From assembly GCA_031276175.1 (NCBI GenBank), contig JAISNP010000109.1:20208-84207 (forward strand): 64,000 nt of DNA. The letters are read 5' to 3'. Shown here in pieces: positions 19,787-30,472 of the stretch; the stretch's first letter is position 1; each line of letters opens with the position of its first letter. Origin of the DNA: Tannerella sp. GTDB taxonomy: Bacteria; Bacteroidota; Bacteroidia; Bacteroidales; Tannerellaceae. The notes under the pieces are model-generated. The model was not told the origin of the DNA and searched no databases. It was given only the letters and a program-made list of their open reading frames with translations. The translations under genes were made by a program, and so were the position numbers.

Positions 19787-22700
19787 ATGAAAACAGGAAA
19801 AAAACGAATTATTATATCGGCGGTCGCGTGCATCGCCGCGCTGTGCATCTGGGTGGTGTGGGAACGCACGGCTTCCGCCACGCGAATCGCGCTGGTGAAC
19901 TTCCAGCCGTTTCAGACGTCGAGCATCGTCAAGTCGAACGACGACCCGTTTGTGCGCTACGACGCCGTTCCCCTCGAAGAGACGGCGAAGCTCGGCCGCT
20001 ACGACTTTATGCTGGCCTTCGGCATGGGCCTGCAAATGACGGTCGAACAGCGCGCCGCCATCCGGGAGATGGCCGACCGAGGGCTGCCCGTCTACGTCTA
20101 CGGCGCCACTTCGCCCGAAAACAACATCTGCAACCTCGACAGCGCGGACATGCAGTGCATCGGCGACTACCTGAACCACGGCAACAAACGCAACTACCGG
20201 AGCCTCGCCCGATACGTCCGGCAGCGCATCGACGGAAAGCGGTTTTTCGTCAACGCGCCCGACACGGCCTTCCGAAGCGCCTCCGACGTGCTTTATCATC
20301 TGGACGAAAACGTAGCCTTTGCGCAGGTGGCCGACTACGAAGCGTATCTTAAGGAAAACGGTTTCTACACGCCCTCCGCGCCGCGGATTGCCGTCGTCGG
20401 AGGGCTGAACGATCCTTTCGGCGGAAACCGCGACAATATAGACAGCCTGATTGTCGCCCTCCAGCGTGACGGGATGAACGTCTATCCCGTGCTTTCGTTC
20501 ATGAAACGCCTGGATTTCCTGCGGGATATACAGCCCGACGCCGTGATTTACTTTGCGCACGGACGGATGGTGATGGGGCAGGCCGACGAGGCCGTCGAAT
20601 GGCTTAAGGCGCGCAACATCCCCGTTTTTGCCCCGCTCTCGCTCCTGCAGACTAAGGAGGAATGGGAAGCCGACGCGATGGGCATGTTCGGGGGATTCAT
20701 GTCGCAAAGCATCGTCATGCCCGAACTCGACGGGGCGATTTATCCCTACGTGCTGAATGTGCAGGAAACAGACCGCGACGGGCTGTACCTCTTCAAGGCG
20801 ATACCCGAACGGCTGCATACGTTTACGCAGATTGTAAAAAACTTCGTCGCCCTGAAACAAAAGCGCAATGCCGACAAGAAGATTGCGGTGTATTACTTTA
20901 AGGGCGCCGGGCAATCCACCCTCGCCGCGCAGGGATTAGAAACGGTTCCCGCGCTGTACAACTTCCTGAAAAGGCTTCAGGCGGAGGGCTACCGGGTGGA
21001 CGGACTGCCTGCCGACGTCCGCAGTTTCGAGAAACTGCTGATGACGCAGGGCGCCGTCCTCAGCCCTTATGCCGAGGGCGCGTTCGACGATTTCATTGCG
21101 CACGGGCAGCCGGCGACGGTCGAAAAGGCGGAGTACGAATCGTGGGTAGCCCGCTCGCTGCCGGAAGCGCTTTATGACGACGTGGTGCGCGCATACGGCG
21201 AAGCGCCGGGCAGCTACATGGCCGTCCGGCAGGACGACCGCGACTTCATCGCCGTAGCCCGCATTCGGCTGGGCAACATCGCGCTGCTTCCACAGCCGAT
21301 GGCCGGAACGGGTAGCGACGCCTTTGCCGTGGTGCACGGCACGCGCTCCGCTCCGCCGCATCCCTACATCGCTTCTTACCTCTGGACGCAGCACGACTTC
21401 AAAGCCGACGCCATCCTGCATTTCGGTACCCACGGGAGCCTCGAATTTACGCCGCAGAAGCAGGTAGCCCTTAGCGGCAACGACTGGCCGGACTGCCTCG
21501 TGGGCGCCGTGCCGCATTTCTACTACTATACCATCGGGAATGTCGGCGAAAGCATGATGGCCAAACGACGCGCCTATGCCGCGACCGTCTCCTACCTCAC
21601 CCCGCCTTTCACGGAAAGCCGGATGCGCGGACAGTTTAAGGCTTTGCAGGACAAAATACGCGCCCTGCACGCCGCCGCCGAAAACCGCCGCCCCGCCGCC
21701 GCCCTCGAAGTGAAGAAAATCGCAGTAGCGATGGGGTTGCACCGCGACCTTCGGCTGGACAGTGCGCTGACCGTGCCGTATTCCGACGACGACGTGGCAC
21801 GCATCGAAAACTTTGCCGAAGAGATTGCAAACGAAAAGATGACCGGGCAGCTTTACACGTCGGGCGTACCCTACGACGACGCGAAGATCCGCTCCACCGT
21901 GCTTGCCGTCAGCGCCGACCCCATTGCATACGGCCTTGCCGCGCTCGACCGCCTGCGCGGGACGGTGGACGACGAACAGTTGAAGAACAAACCGCTTTTC
22001 ACGCAAAACTACCTCGTCCCGGCGCAGCAGCTTGTCGGGCGTATACTGGACGGCGTCCGTGCCGACGACGAATTGATATGCGCCGTAGCCCGTATCACTC
22101 CCGACGAACTGCGCGAAGCCAAAACCATCCTCGCCCCCGTCCGGCGCGCGATGCCGTCGGGCATGTCTGCCGGCAGCGCGCCTTCCGCCTCCACCGGCGC
22201 GGCAGGGGGAAAGAAACCCTCCTCCGGCGGCGGCCACCCCTCGTGGATACCGAAGATAGGGAAACGGCCTGCCGAAACGACTTCCTCCGCGCCGGCGACG
22301 CCCGACACCGCGAAAACGACGCCCGCCATGCCGCCCGCCGTCCCTCAACCTCCCGCATACACCGCCGAGCAGAAAGCTCGCGCCCGCGCCGTATCGGAGG
22401 TCGAACGCGCCGTTCGCTACGTGACGGCCTGTAAAAAAGCGCTGGAAGAAAGTCCCGAACAGGAGCTTCGCTCGCTCCTGAACGCCCTCGCCGGCGGATA
22501 CGTAGCCCCCTCGTCCGGCGGCGACGCCGTGGCGAATCCGAACGCCCTGCCCACCGGACGCAACCTCTATGCCGTCAACGCCGAGGCGACGCCCTCCGAA
22601 ACGGCCTGGGACAAGGGCGTAGCGCTCGTCGACGCCCTGCTGGAACAGTACAAAAAGCAGCACGGCGATTATCCCCGCAAGGTCAGCTACACGTTCTGGA

Positions 22701-24046
22701 GCAGCGAATTTATCGAAAGCGAAGGCGTCACCGTTGCGCAGGCGCTCTATATGCTGGGCGTGGAGCCGGTGCGCGACAGCTACGGGCGCGTGTCCGACCT
22801 GCAACTCATCCCCTCCTCCCGGCTGGCGCGACCGCGCATAGACATCGTCGTGCAAACGTCGGGACAGTTCAGGGATTTGGCAGCCTCCCGCCTTGCCCTC
22901 ATAAGCCGCGCGGTCGAAATGGCGGCCTCCGCCGGCGACGACGACGCGGGCAACTTCGTTGCCGCCGGCGCCGTAGATACCGAGCGGCTGCTGGTCGAGC
23001 AGGGCGTCCCGCCGAAAGCGGCGCGCGAGATGTCGCTGCACAGAATCTTCGGCGGCGTCAACGGCATGTACGGAACGAACATACAGGGCATGGTAACGGC
23101 GGGCGACCGCTGGGAGACCGAACAGGAAATTGCCGATACCTACATCCGCAACATGGGCGCCGTATACGGCAGCGATAAAAGCTGGGGGCAGTATCACGAC
23201 GGGCTGCTGCGCGCCGTGCTCCGGCATACCGACGTCGTCGTCCAGCCGCGCCAGAGCAATACCTGGGGCGCGCTCAGCCTCGACCACGTCTACGAATTTA
23301 TGGGCGGCCTCAACCTGGCCGTCCGGCAGGTGACGGGCAAAGACCCCGACGCCTGGTTTGCCGACTACCGCAACCGCAACCACGTCCGGATGCAGGAACT
23401 GAAAGAGGCCATCGGGGTGGAAGCGCGCGCCACCGTCTTCAACCCGGCCTATATCCGCGAAGTAATGAAAGGCAACGCTTCGAGCGCGGCGCAAATCACC
23501 GAAGTAGTGACGAACACCTACGGTTGGAACGTGATGAAGCCGGACGTAATCGACCGGGAGATGTGGGACAAGTTGTACGACGTATACGTAAAAGACGAAT
23601 ACGCCCTTGGGACGGAAGACTTTTTCAGGCGCGAAAACCCCTTCGCCCTTCAGGAAATCACAGCCGTGATGCTCGAAACGGCACGTAAAGGCATGTGGCA
23701 GGCCGGCGAACAGCAGTTGCGCGACATCGCCGACCTGCATGTCCGTCTGGTGGATGAATTCGGCCCGTCCGCCTCCGGCTTTTCCGGCGGGAACGCCCGG
23801 TTGCAGGACTTCATCGCCCGCAACGCCGACCCGCAGGCCGCAGGCGAATACCGTCAACAGCTGCGAAAAATGCAGACCTCCGCTCCCGACGACGACACGC
23901 AGCGTGGGCTTACGCTGAAAAAAGACGGCGACGCGCAGCCCGGCGACGACGGGAAAGGCGTGCCGAACGGCGCGTACATCGTTCCGGCCATACTTGTCCT
24001 GTTTGTCGTCCTGCTGGCGCTCCTGCGGAAAAAAAGGAAGGGTTGA
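19787..24046 (+). CDS. hmuS: CobN/Mg-chelatase-like HmuS (heme-utilisation) with N- and C-terminal TM anchors
   Basis: CobN-like HFGTHGSLEFTPQKQVALSGNDWPD, DRWETEQEIADTYIRNMGAVYGSDKSWG; C-terminal TM IVPAILVLFVVLLALLRKKRK; operon context. Confidence 0.88.
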   Translation: MKTGKKRIIISAVACIAALCIWVVWERTASATRIALVNFQPFQTSSIVKSNDDPFVRYDAVPLEETAKLGRYDFMLAFGMGLQMTVEQRAAIREMADRGLPVYVYGATSPENNICNLDSADMQCIGDYLNHGNKRNYRSLARYVRQRIDGKRFFVNAPDTAFRSASDVLYHLDENVAFAQVADYEAYLKENGFYTPSAPRIAVVGGLNDPFGGNRDNIDSLIVALQRDGMNVYPVLSFMKRLDFLRDIQPDAVIYFAHGRMVMGQADEAVEWLKARNIPVFAPLSLLQTKEEWEADAMGMFGGFMSQSIVMPELDGAIYPYVLNVQETDRDGLYLFKAIPERLHTFTQIVKNFVALKQKRNADKKIAVYYFKGAGQSTLAAQGLETVPALYNFLKRLQAEGYRVDGLPADVRSFEKLLMTQGAVLSPYAEGAFDDFIAHGQPATVEKAEYESWVARSLPEALYDDVVRAYGEAPGSYMAVRQDDRDFIAVARIRLGNIALLPQPMAGTGSDAFAVVHGTRSAPPHPYIASYLWTQHDFKADAILHFGTHGSLEFTPQKQVALSGNDWPDCLVGAVPHFYYYTIGNVGESMMAKRRAYAATVSYLTPPFTESRMRGQFKALQDKIRALHAAAENRRPAAALEVKKIAVAMGLHRDLRLDSALTVPYSDDDVARIENFAEEIANEKMTGQLYTSGVPYDDAKIRSTVLAVSADPIAYGLAALDRLRGTVDDEQLKNKPLFTQNYLVPAQQLVGRILDGVRADDELICAVARITPDELREAKTILAPVRRAMPSGMSAGSAPSASTGAAGGKKPSSGGGHPSWIPKIGKRPAETTSSAPATPDTAKTTPAMPPAVPQPPAYTAEQKARARAVSEVERAVRYVTACKKALEESPEQELRSLLNALAGGYVAPSSGGDAVANPNALPTGRNLYAVNAEATPSETAWDKGVALVDALLEQYKKQHGDYPRKVSYTFWSSEFIESEGVTVAQALYMLGVEPVRDSYGRVSDLQLIPSSRLARPRIDIVVQTSGQFRDLAASRLALISRAVEMAASAGDDDAGNFVAAGAVDTERLLVEQGVPPKAAREMSLHRIFGGVNGMYGTNIQGMVTAGDRWETEQEIADTYIRNMGAVYGSDKSWGQYHDGLLRAVLRHTDVVVQPRQSNTWGALSLDHVYEFMGGLNLAVRQVTGKDPDAWFADYRNRNHVRMQELKEAIGVEARATVFNPAYIREVMKGNASSAAQITEVVTNTYGWNVMKPDVIDREMWDKLYDVYVKDEYALGTEDFFRRENPFALQEITAVMLETARKGMWQAGEQQLRDIADLHVRLVDEFGPSASGFSGGNARLQDFIARNADPQAAGEYRQQLRKMQTSAPDDDTQRGLTLKKDGDAQPGDDGKGVPNGAYIVPAILVLFVVLLALLRKKRKG

Positions 24047-24049
24047 GGT

Positions 24050-24757
24050 ATGGAAGAGGTCGTCACGATACTGCTTTTTTTCATACTGGTAAACTGCCTG
24101 TTCAAGCTCAGCTTCTGGAAATGGTGGCAGGCGGCGGCGTTCGGCCTCGTCTGCGCCCTCTTTGTAGTCGGCAGTTGCCGGTGGGCGATTTTGCAGTCCA
24201 AAACGCAGCTGGCCGACTTGCTCCGCAATGCGGGGGCGATGCAGGATGCGGCCGTGTGGGTGACGGTGGAGTCGGCCGTCTGCTTTGCGTTCTGCTTTGC
24301 GAGGCTGCGCGAGGTATTCGGGCGTCCGCACAGGGCGAGGCTGCGCGTGTTGCACGCATATCCGGGGCTGCTCGTGTTCCCGGCGCTGTTTTATCTTCAG
24401 ACGCAGGCCGTTTTTCATTTGCCGGGCACGGATTTTATGGTTGTATCAACCCTGCTGGCCGCCTTTGTTTTCGCTGCCGTCCCCCTGTCGGCAGCCCTGC
24501 TCAGGCGGATGTATCCCGACGAGGCGCTCCGGCTTGAGGCGCATTTTCTCGTCAGCCTGTTCGTATGTATCACCGGACTGATTGCGACCGTGAACGGGAA
24601 CGTCGCGTATGCCGCCGTCGAACAGTCGTCGGACGCCGGGGCGATGCTGCTCACGCTCGGCCTTTTTGCCCTGTTTTTCGCGGCGGGCGTCTTAATCCAC
24701 AAATACAAATGGAGGTTCGGGAAATCCCGGAACTCCGGCACATTCATTCACAAGTAA
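24050..24757 (+). CDS. hmuT: Integral membrane protein, HmuT position
   Basis: Multiple TM helices; located between hmuS and the MotA/TolQ/ExbB-like gene. Confidence 0.65.
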   Translation: MEEVVTILLFFILVNCLFKLSFWKWWQAAAFGLVCALFVVGSCRWAILQSKTQLADLLRNAGAMQDAAVWVTVESAVCFAFCFARLREVFGRPHRARLRVLHAYPGLLVFPALFYLQTQAVFHLPGTDFMVVSTLLAAFVFAAVPLSAALLRRMYPDEALRLEAHFLVSLFVCITGLIATVNGNVAYAAVEQSSDAGAMLLTLGLFALFFAAGVLIHKYKWRFGKSRNSGTFIHK

Positions 24758-24771
24758 TATATTATGACATT

Positions 24772-25374
24772 ATGGAGATAATTACAAAAGCTTTGTTTTG
24801 GGTAGCCAACAGCCTGCTGATTCCGGACATTCTTATTCTGCTGGCGCTGTTTTTCCGTTCCCTGCTGCTGACCGGGAGTTTTTATAACCAGTACATGGTG
24901 AAGCGCAAAAACGACAGGGCGCTGGGCGATAAAATCAAGCGGCTGACGCCCGCCGGCATCGCGGAGCTGAAAGCCGCCTTGCCTGCAAGAGACGACTCCC
25001 TGTTCGTCAAATACCTTCGCGACCTGCTCACCTCCCCTCCGGGCGAGGCGTATGCCGACTTTCTCATTTCCGGCTTCGAAAACGAGGCGGGTAAAGACCT
25101 GTCCCTCTCCCGCATCCTGACCAAGATAGGGCCGGTGCTCGGACTGATCGGCACCTTGATTGCGATGAGTCCCGCGCTGGTCGGGCTTTCCGCCGGCGAC
25201 ATCGGCGGGATGGCATACCACATGCAGGTCGTGTTCGCCACCACGGTCATCGGGCTGGTCATAAGCGCCGTCGGGCTGGTTACCCTCCAATTCAAGCAAC
25301 GCTGGTATGCAAAGGAGGCCGACAGCCTCGAATACGTATCCCGCATACTCACGCTCAACCCCTCCGGGATATGA
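24772..25374 (+). CDS. hmuU: MotA/TolQ/ExbB proton channel family protein (HmuU position)
   Basis: LSRILTKIGPVLGLIGTLIAMSPALVGLSAGDIGGMAYHMQVVFATTVIGLVISAVG; start ATG 24772. Confidence 0.85.
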   Translation: MEIITKALFWVANSLLIPDILILLALFFRSLLLTGSFYNQYMVKRKNDRALGDKIKRLTPAGIAELKAALPARDDSLFVKYLRDLLTSPPGEAYADFLISGFENEAGKDLSLSRILTKIGPVLGLIGTLIAMSPALVGLSAGDIGGMAYHMQVVFATTVIGLVISAVGLVTLQFKQRWYAKEADSLEYVSRILTLNPSGI

Positions 25375-25715
25375 AAAAGCCCTCCCGACGCAAAAACAGG
25401 CTCACGGCCGAAGACGATTCCGATCCCCTGAGCGTAGCAGTCAACCTCTTCGACGTGGCGATGGTCTTTGCCGTGGCGCTGGTGGTAGCCACGGTGATGC
25501 ACCTGAACATGACGGAAGTCTTTACGCAGGAAGACTTCACCGTCGTAAAGAATCCGGGGAAAGAAAACATGGAAATCATCACCCGTGAAGGCGGCAAAGT
25601 AAGCCGGTACACGCCGTCGGACAATCCCTCCACCGGCAAAAAAGGCAAACGTGTCGGCATAGCCTACGAACTGGAGAACGGGGAAATCATCTACGTACCG
25701 GAAACGGAGAAGTAA
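25371..25715 (+). CDS. hmuV: DUF2149-type protein (HmuV position)
   Basis: DDSDPLSVAVNLFDVAMVFAVALVVATVMH; last gene of the hmu-type operon; overlaps hmuU stop. Confidence 0.75.
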   Translation: MKKPSRRKNRLTAEDDSDPLSVAVNLFDVAMVFAVALVVATVMHLNMTEVFTQEDFTVVKNPGKENMEIITREGGKVSRYTPSDNPSTGKKGKRVGIAYELENGEIIYVPETEK

Positions 25716-25835
25716 CGGGGAAAAGCGGGGATGCGCGCACGGCAAAAACGCCGGACAGCATTGCCCCGCCGCACGGGACGGGGGAGTTTGTCGCACGGGA
25801 CACTCCGCGGAGGCAAATTCAACGGAATTTTTCGT

Positions 25836-26662
25836 GCCGGAGGTTCCGGGAACAAAAATGCTCGGGGAAATTTTCGTCCCGGAGGTTCCGGGAACAAAAA
25901 TGCTCAGGGAATTTTTCGTGCCGGAGGTTCCGGGAACAAAAATGCTCAGGGAAATTTTCATGCCGGAGGTTCCGGGAACAAAAATGCTCGGGGAAATTTT
26001 CGTGCCGGAGGTTCCGGGAACAAAAATGCTCAGGGAAATTTTCGTCCCGGAGGTTCCGGGAACAAAAATGCTCGGGGAAATTTTCGTCCCGGAGGTTCCG
26101 GGAACAAAAATGCTCGGGGAAATTTTCGTCCCGGAGGTTCCGGGAACAAAAATGCTCGGGGAATTTTTCATGCCGGAGGTTCCGGGGACAAAATTGCTCA
26201 AGAAATTTTTCATGCCGAAGGTTCCGGGGACAAAATTGCTCAAGAAATTTTTCATGCCGGAGGTTCCGGGGACAAAATTGCTCAAGAAATTTTTCATGCC
26301 GGAGGTTCCGGGGACAAAATTGCTCAAGAAATTTTTCGCTCCGAAGGTTCCGGAGACAAAATTGCTCAAGAAATTTTTCGCTCCGAAGGTTCCATGGACA
26401 AAATTGCTCAAGAAATTTTTCATCTCGGAGGTTCCGGGAACAAAAATGCTCAGGGAAATTTTCGTCCCGGAGGTTCCGGGAACAAAAATGCTCGGGGAAA
26501 TTTTCGTCCCGGAGGTTCCGGGAACAAAAATGCTCAGGGAAATTTTCGTCCCGGAGGTTCCGGGAACAAAAATGCTCAAGAAATTTTGTGTGCCGAAGTC
26601 TCCGGGAACAAAAATGCTCTGGAAATTTTATGTGCCGAAGTCTCCGGGAACAAAAATGCGCA
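25836..26662. repeat. 42-bp tandem repeat array, about 20 units, two unit subfamilies
   Basis: Consensus gccggaggttccgggaacaaaaatgctc(g/a)gggaaattttcgt; central block carries ggggacaaaattgctcaagaaatttttcatg. Confidence 0.97.
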
Positions 26663-26753
26663 TAGAAGTCGGAAAAAACAAAAGATTTTTCACCGGATCG
26701 CGTCCGGTAATTCCGCTAATCCCGCTCCGGTACGCCGCGATAGGGCGCGCGCT

Positions 26754-28076
26754 TCATATCCGCCTGTCGCGCCACGGTGCGAAACGGAAATACAGCACGC
26801 TCCCTGCGAACATGCCGGCAAAATAAACCGGCTCGGCAATGAAACAGACGTGTACGGGCAGATGCATCCGTATCCCCGCCACGTAGATAAAAAGCGTATA
26901 GACGACAAGCGTCGCCATCTCGACGACCAGAGCCGGGCGCGTATTGCCGGCGCCCGACAGTGCATTGAAGACCACGCTTGCCGCCGAAGCTACAAGCGTC
27001 GCCACGGCAACCACCTGCAACGAGGCTACGGAATCGGCTATCAGCGACGCATCGTTCGTATAAATACGCAATACGGCATGGGGAAACAGTCCGGTCACGG
27101 TCGAACAGACAAGCATCACGCCGAGCGACATCATCGCCGTCCGGCGCACAAGGGGAATGACCTGCCCGCTGCGCCCGGCGCCCATCGTATTACTGACAAG
27201 CGTATTGACGGCGGTGGAAAACGCATTGACGGGGATGAACAGCACGATGTACATGCTGCGGACAATATTGGCCACCGCCAGCGACCGCAGTCCGAGCCGC
27301 TCGACGACGAGGAAGAACAGGAAAAAAGTACTCATCGACACGAAATGCTGCATCATCATGAAAACGGAAACCCGGAGGATACGCTTCATCAGGCCGAAAT
27401 CGAACACACGCAGCCGCGTCAGGCCGTACTTCCGGCGGTCGACGGTCAGAAAAGTATACGTCAGGAAAAACACGACCGAAACGCCTTCGGCAACCACCGA
27501 CGCCAGCGCCGCGCCGCGCACGCCCATCTGCGGAAAGCCGCCGTGCCCGAATATCAGCGCCCGGTCCAGCGCCACATTCGTCAGCGACATCAAAAGCGCA
27601 TTGAACGTAAGCGCCCTCGTGCGCGTAAGGCCTACAAAAAGCGCGCGGAACATCACGTGTACAAACGAAAAGAAAAAACCGTACACCCGTATATCCAGAA
27701 AATCCATCGTCGCCTCCAGCACGGCTTCCGACGAAATCAGCCACCGCATCAGCTCCGCGCCCGTCCGGCGGGTGAACGCAAACAACCCTGCGGCAAGCAT
27801 AAAAAGAAACGTAATTCCTCCGAACAGTACCGGCCCCACGGCGGCAAACTGCCCTTCGCCGTTCCGCCTTCCGATGATGATCTGCGCACCCATGCTGAAC
27901 CCGAACGCAATCGTGAAGGCGCAGATGTAATACAACCCGCCCATCGCCGAAGCGCCCAGTTCCACTTCGCCCACCCTTCCCAGAAAAGCCGTATCGGTTA
28001 CGTTGATGACATTCTGCGCCAGCAAACTCAGCAACACGGGGAAGGCGACCTTTAATATATCCCTTTTCCTGTACAT
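26754..28076 (-). CDS. MATE family efflux transporter
   Basis: PVLLSLLAQNVINVTDTAFLGRVGEVELGA; 12-TM pattern. Confidence 0.9.
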   Translation of the reverse strand: MYRKRDILKVAFPVLLSLLAQNVINVTDTAFLGRVGEVELGASAMGGLYYICAFTIAFGFSMGAQIIIGRRNGEGQFAAVGPVLFGGITFLFMLAAGLFAFTRRTGAELMRWLISSEAVLEATMDFLDIRVYGFFFSFVHVMFRALFVGLTRTRALTFNALLMSLTNVALDRALIFGHGGFPQMGVRGAALASVVAEGVSVVFFLTYTFLTVDRRKYGLTRLRVFDFGLMKRILRVSVFMMMQHFVSMSTFFLFFLVVERLGLRSLAVANIVRSMYIVLFIPVNAFSTAVNTLVSNTMGAGRSGQVIPLVRRTAMMSLGVMLVCSTVTGLFPHAVLRIYTNDASLIADSVASLQVVAVATLVASAASVVFNALSGAGNTRPALVVEMATLVVYTLFIYVAGIRMHLPVHVCFIAEPVYFAGMFAGSVLYFRFAPWRDRRI

Positions 28077-28098
28077 TCGGTTATTATGCGCGTCTCAC

Positions 28099-28132
28099 AA
28101 AAAAAAGGGGGATTCCCGTTTCCGGTATCCCC
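28099..28132 (-). terminator. Rho-independent terminator downstream of panD
   Basis: Minus strand GGGGATaCCGgaaaCGGgaATCCCC followed by a T-run. Confidence 0.7.
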
Positions 28133-28246
28133 TGCCGTGACAGGGTTTCGCCCCTTGCCTGTTCCGACGGATTGTTTCGCCTGTTCCGTTCCGTCGGTGA
28201 GACGGAATCGAACGGGAGACGGAAGCTTGTCCGTCCGCCCGTCCGC

Positions 28247-28597
28247 CTATGTCGGTCGATTGGTAGCCGTATCGGGGAAAACCACCTTCGGGCGGAACGT
28301 CCGCGCCTCGGCAAAGTCGATCTGCGCATACGACAGGATGATGACAATATCGCCCGGCTGTACCCTCCGCGCTGCCGCGCCGTTCAGGCATATCGTTCCC
28401 GAGCCGCGTTCTCCCCTGATTACATACGTCTCGAAACGTTCTCCGTTGTTGTTGTTCAGCACATGCACCTTCTCATATTCAACCAGACCGGCCGCATCCA
28501 TCAAATCCTCGTCGATCGTGATGCTGCCCACATAGTTTAAATTCGCATCCGTTACCGTGACGCGATGAATCTTCGATTTCAGAACCTCGATATACAT
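28247..28597 (-). CDS. panD: Aspartate 1-decarboxylase
   Basis: [38 protein letters not shown]...[20 protein letters not shown]. Confidence 0.95.
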   Translation of the reverse strand: MYIEVLKSKIHRVTVTDANLNYVGSITIDEDLMDAAGLVEYEKVHVLNNNNGERFETYVIRGERGSGTICLNGAAARRVQPGDIVIILSYAQIDFAEARTFRPKVVFPDTATNRPT

Positions 28598-28615
28598 TAA
28601 TTACTTCCTGATAAA

Positions 28616-29491
28616 TTACAGTTTATAAATCTTGCCGTACCGCACGTTGTCTATCAACCGCACATCGCCGCAAAAAACAGCGATACACCCTGCGATGTCT
28701 TCCGGTTCATACCAGTCCCGGACGGGTAAAAGCGTCTTTGCATCTACGATTTCAAAATACTCTACACGTAACGGAGGCACGCCGTTCAATGTGTTCACTA
28801 CATGTTCGATTACCTCCTCCACCTTTTTCCCGTACACAAAGGTACGACTTTCTTTCAACGTAGCGGCAATCAGAGGCGCAACTCGCCGTTGCTCCGGCGT
28901 TAGACGTACATTCCGGCTGCTCATCGCCAGGCCGTCGTGTTCGCGCACGATCGGGCACGGCACGATTCGTACTCCAAGCCCCAACTGTCGCGTCATCTCT
29001 CTGATTACGGCAATCTGCTGAAAATCCTTTTCCCCAAAATACGCGCTCTGCGGCTTTACAATTTCGAACAGACGGCTGACCACCTGCGCCACGCCGTTGA
29101 AGTGCCCCGGACGGAAGGCGCCTTCCATCACCTCCGCCACCCTGCCCAGGTCGAACCGGCGCGTGTCCGGTTCGGGATACATCTCTTCCACCGACGGCAT
29201 GAACACGCAGTCGCATCCCGCCTCTTCGAGCGCGGCACAATCCTTTTCCGGCGTACGCGGATAGGCCTCAAGGTCGCGTATGTCGTTAAACTGAGCGGGA
29301 TTCACAAAAATACTGGCCACGCACACGTCATTTTCGGCTACGCACGTCCGCACCAGACTCATGTGCCCTTCGTGCAAAGCGCCCATCGTCGGTACAAAAC
29401 CGATTCGCCTGCCGACCTGCCGTTCCACGGCAAGAAATGCTTCCAGATCATCCTTCTTTTCAACAATTTTCATCATGCTGTAATTATTCAT
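28616..29491 (-). CDS. panC: Pantothenate synthetase
   Basis: [61 protein letters not shown]. Confidence 0.95.
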   Translation of the reverse strand: MNNYSMMKIVEKKDDLEAFLAVERQVGRRIGFVPTMGALHEGHMSLVRTCVAENDVCVASIFVNPAQFNDIRDLEAYPRTPEKDCAALEEAGCDCVFMPSVEEMYPEPDTRRFDLGRVAEVMEGAFRPGHFNGVAQVVSRLFEIVKPQSAYFGEKDFQQIAVIREMTRQLGLGVRIVPCPIVREHDGLAMSSRNVRLTPEQRRVAPLIAATLKESRTFVYGKKVEEVIEHVVNTLNGVPPLRVEYFEIVDAKTLLPVRDWYEPEDIAGCIAVFCGDVRLIDNVRYGKIYKL

Positions 29492-29593
29492 CGTTCCTGT
29501 TGCAAATCACAAAAGACGATTGCAAAGCAACAAAATAAATCAATACAGGAATACATACACAGAAGTTAATTATGTTTATAATACGGAAAACAC

Positions 29594-29626
29594 TTTGATA
29601 ATCGAAACTTATTTTTAGTATCTTTG
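29594..29626 (+). promoter_or_regulatory. Bacteroidetes-type promoter (-33 TTTG, 21-nt spacer, -7 TATCTTTG)
   Basis: TTTG at 29594-29597 and TATCTTTG at 29619-29626, 28 nt before ATG 29654. Confidence 0.7.
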
Positions 29627-29653
29627 TAGGCGATTTATACAATCAGTCAAAGA

Positions 29654-30469
29654 ATGGATGCTAAAAAGATTTTATTCATAACTCAAGAAATCTCACCATA
29701 CTCCCCTGACTCCGAAATTGCATTGCTATGCAGGGAACTTCCGCACGGGATACAGGAGTACGGAAAGGAAATCAGGATATTTATGCCGAGATACGGCTGT
29801 ATCAACGAGCGGCGAAACCAGTTGCACGAAGTTATCCGGTTATCGGGTATGAATCTGATTATCGACGACACCGACCATCCGCTGATCATTAAGGTAGCAT
29901 CGATTCAGTCGGCACGTATGCAGGTCTACTTCATCGACAACGAAGACTTTTTCCACCGCAAGGCCACCCTCTCGGACGAGAACGGCAACGAATTTGAAGA
30001 CAACGACGAGCGAACGATCTTCTTCGTCCGCGGCGTATTCGAAACCATCAAGAAACTGCGCTGGATTCCCGACCTGATTCACTGTCACGGATGGTTTACC
30101 GCACTCACTCCGCTTTATCTCAAACGGATGTATCTGGACGAAATGCGCTTCTCGAACACAAAAATCATCTATTCCGTATACGACGACAAATTCAGCAACC
30201 CGCTCAGGAATGAATTTGCGGGCAAACTGATACATGACGGCGCAACGCAGGAAGACATGAAACTTCTCGCGTCTCCCGATCACTGCTCGCTGACCAAACT
30301 CGCCGTGCATTTTGCCGACGCCGTCATTCAGGGAAGTCCGCAAATCGACGACGAAGTCCGGAGCTTCATCTCGCAATCCGGGAAACCGTTTATATCTCAT
30401 CAATCATCGACCAATTACATAAATACATACAACGAACTTTACGATTCGCTAATCAATTTTAAAAAATAG
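29654..30469 (+). CDS. Glycogen/starch synthase catalytic-domain-like protein (GT5 N-terminal domain only)
   Basis: KKILFITQEISPYSPDSEIALLCRELPHGIQEYGKEIRIFMPRYG; PDLIHCHGWFTALTPLYL. Confidence 0.85.
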   Translation: MDAKKILFITQEISPYSPDSEIALLCRELPHGIQEYGKEIRIFMPRYGCINERRNQLHEVIRLSGMNLIIDDTDHPLIIKVASIQSARMQVYFIDNEDFFHRKATLSDENGNEFEDNDERTIFFVRGVFETIKKLRWIPDLIHCHGWFTALTPLYLKRMYLDEMRFSNTKIIYSVYDDKFSNPLRNEFAGKLIHDGATQEDMKLLASPDHCSLTKLAVHFADAVIQGSPQIDDEVRSFISQSGKPFISHQSSTNYINTYNELYDSLINFKK

Positions 30470-30472
30470 GAC

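Noticed and set aside
20936-24418. 1160-aa minus-strand ORF
   Set aside because: Shadow ORF opposite hmuS; composition typical of antisense of a GC-rich gene, no recognisable domain.
24882-26579. 565-aa minus-strand protein with FVPGTSGTKIS repeats
   Set aside because: Runs antisense over hmuU and hmuV then through the tandem array; long open frame is explained by a 42-bp stop-free repeat.
25836-26662. CRISPR array
   Set aside because: Units are contiguous 42-bp tandem repeats with no unique spacers, and no cas genes are present in the window.
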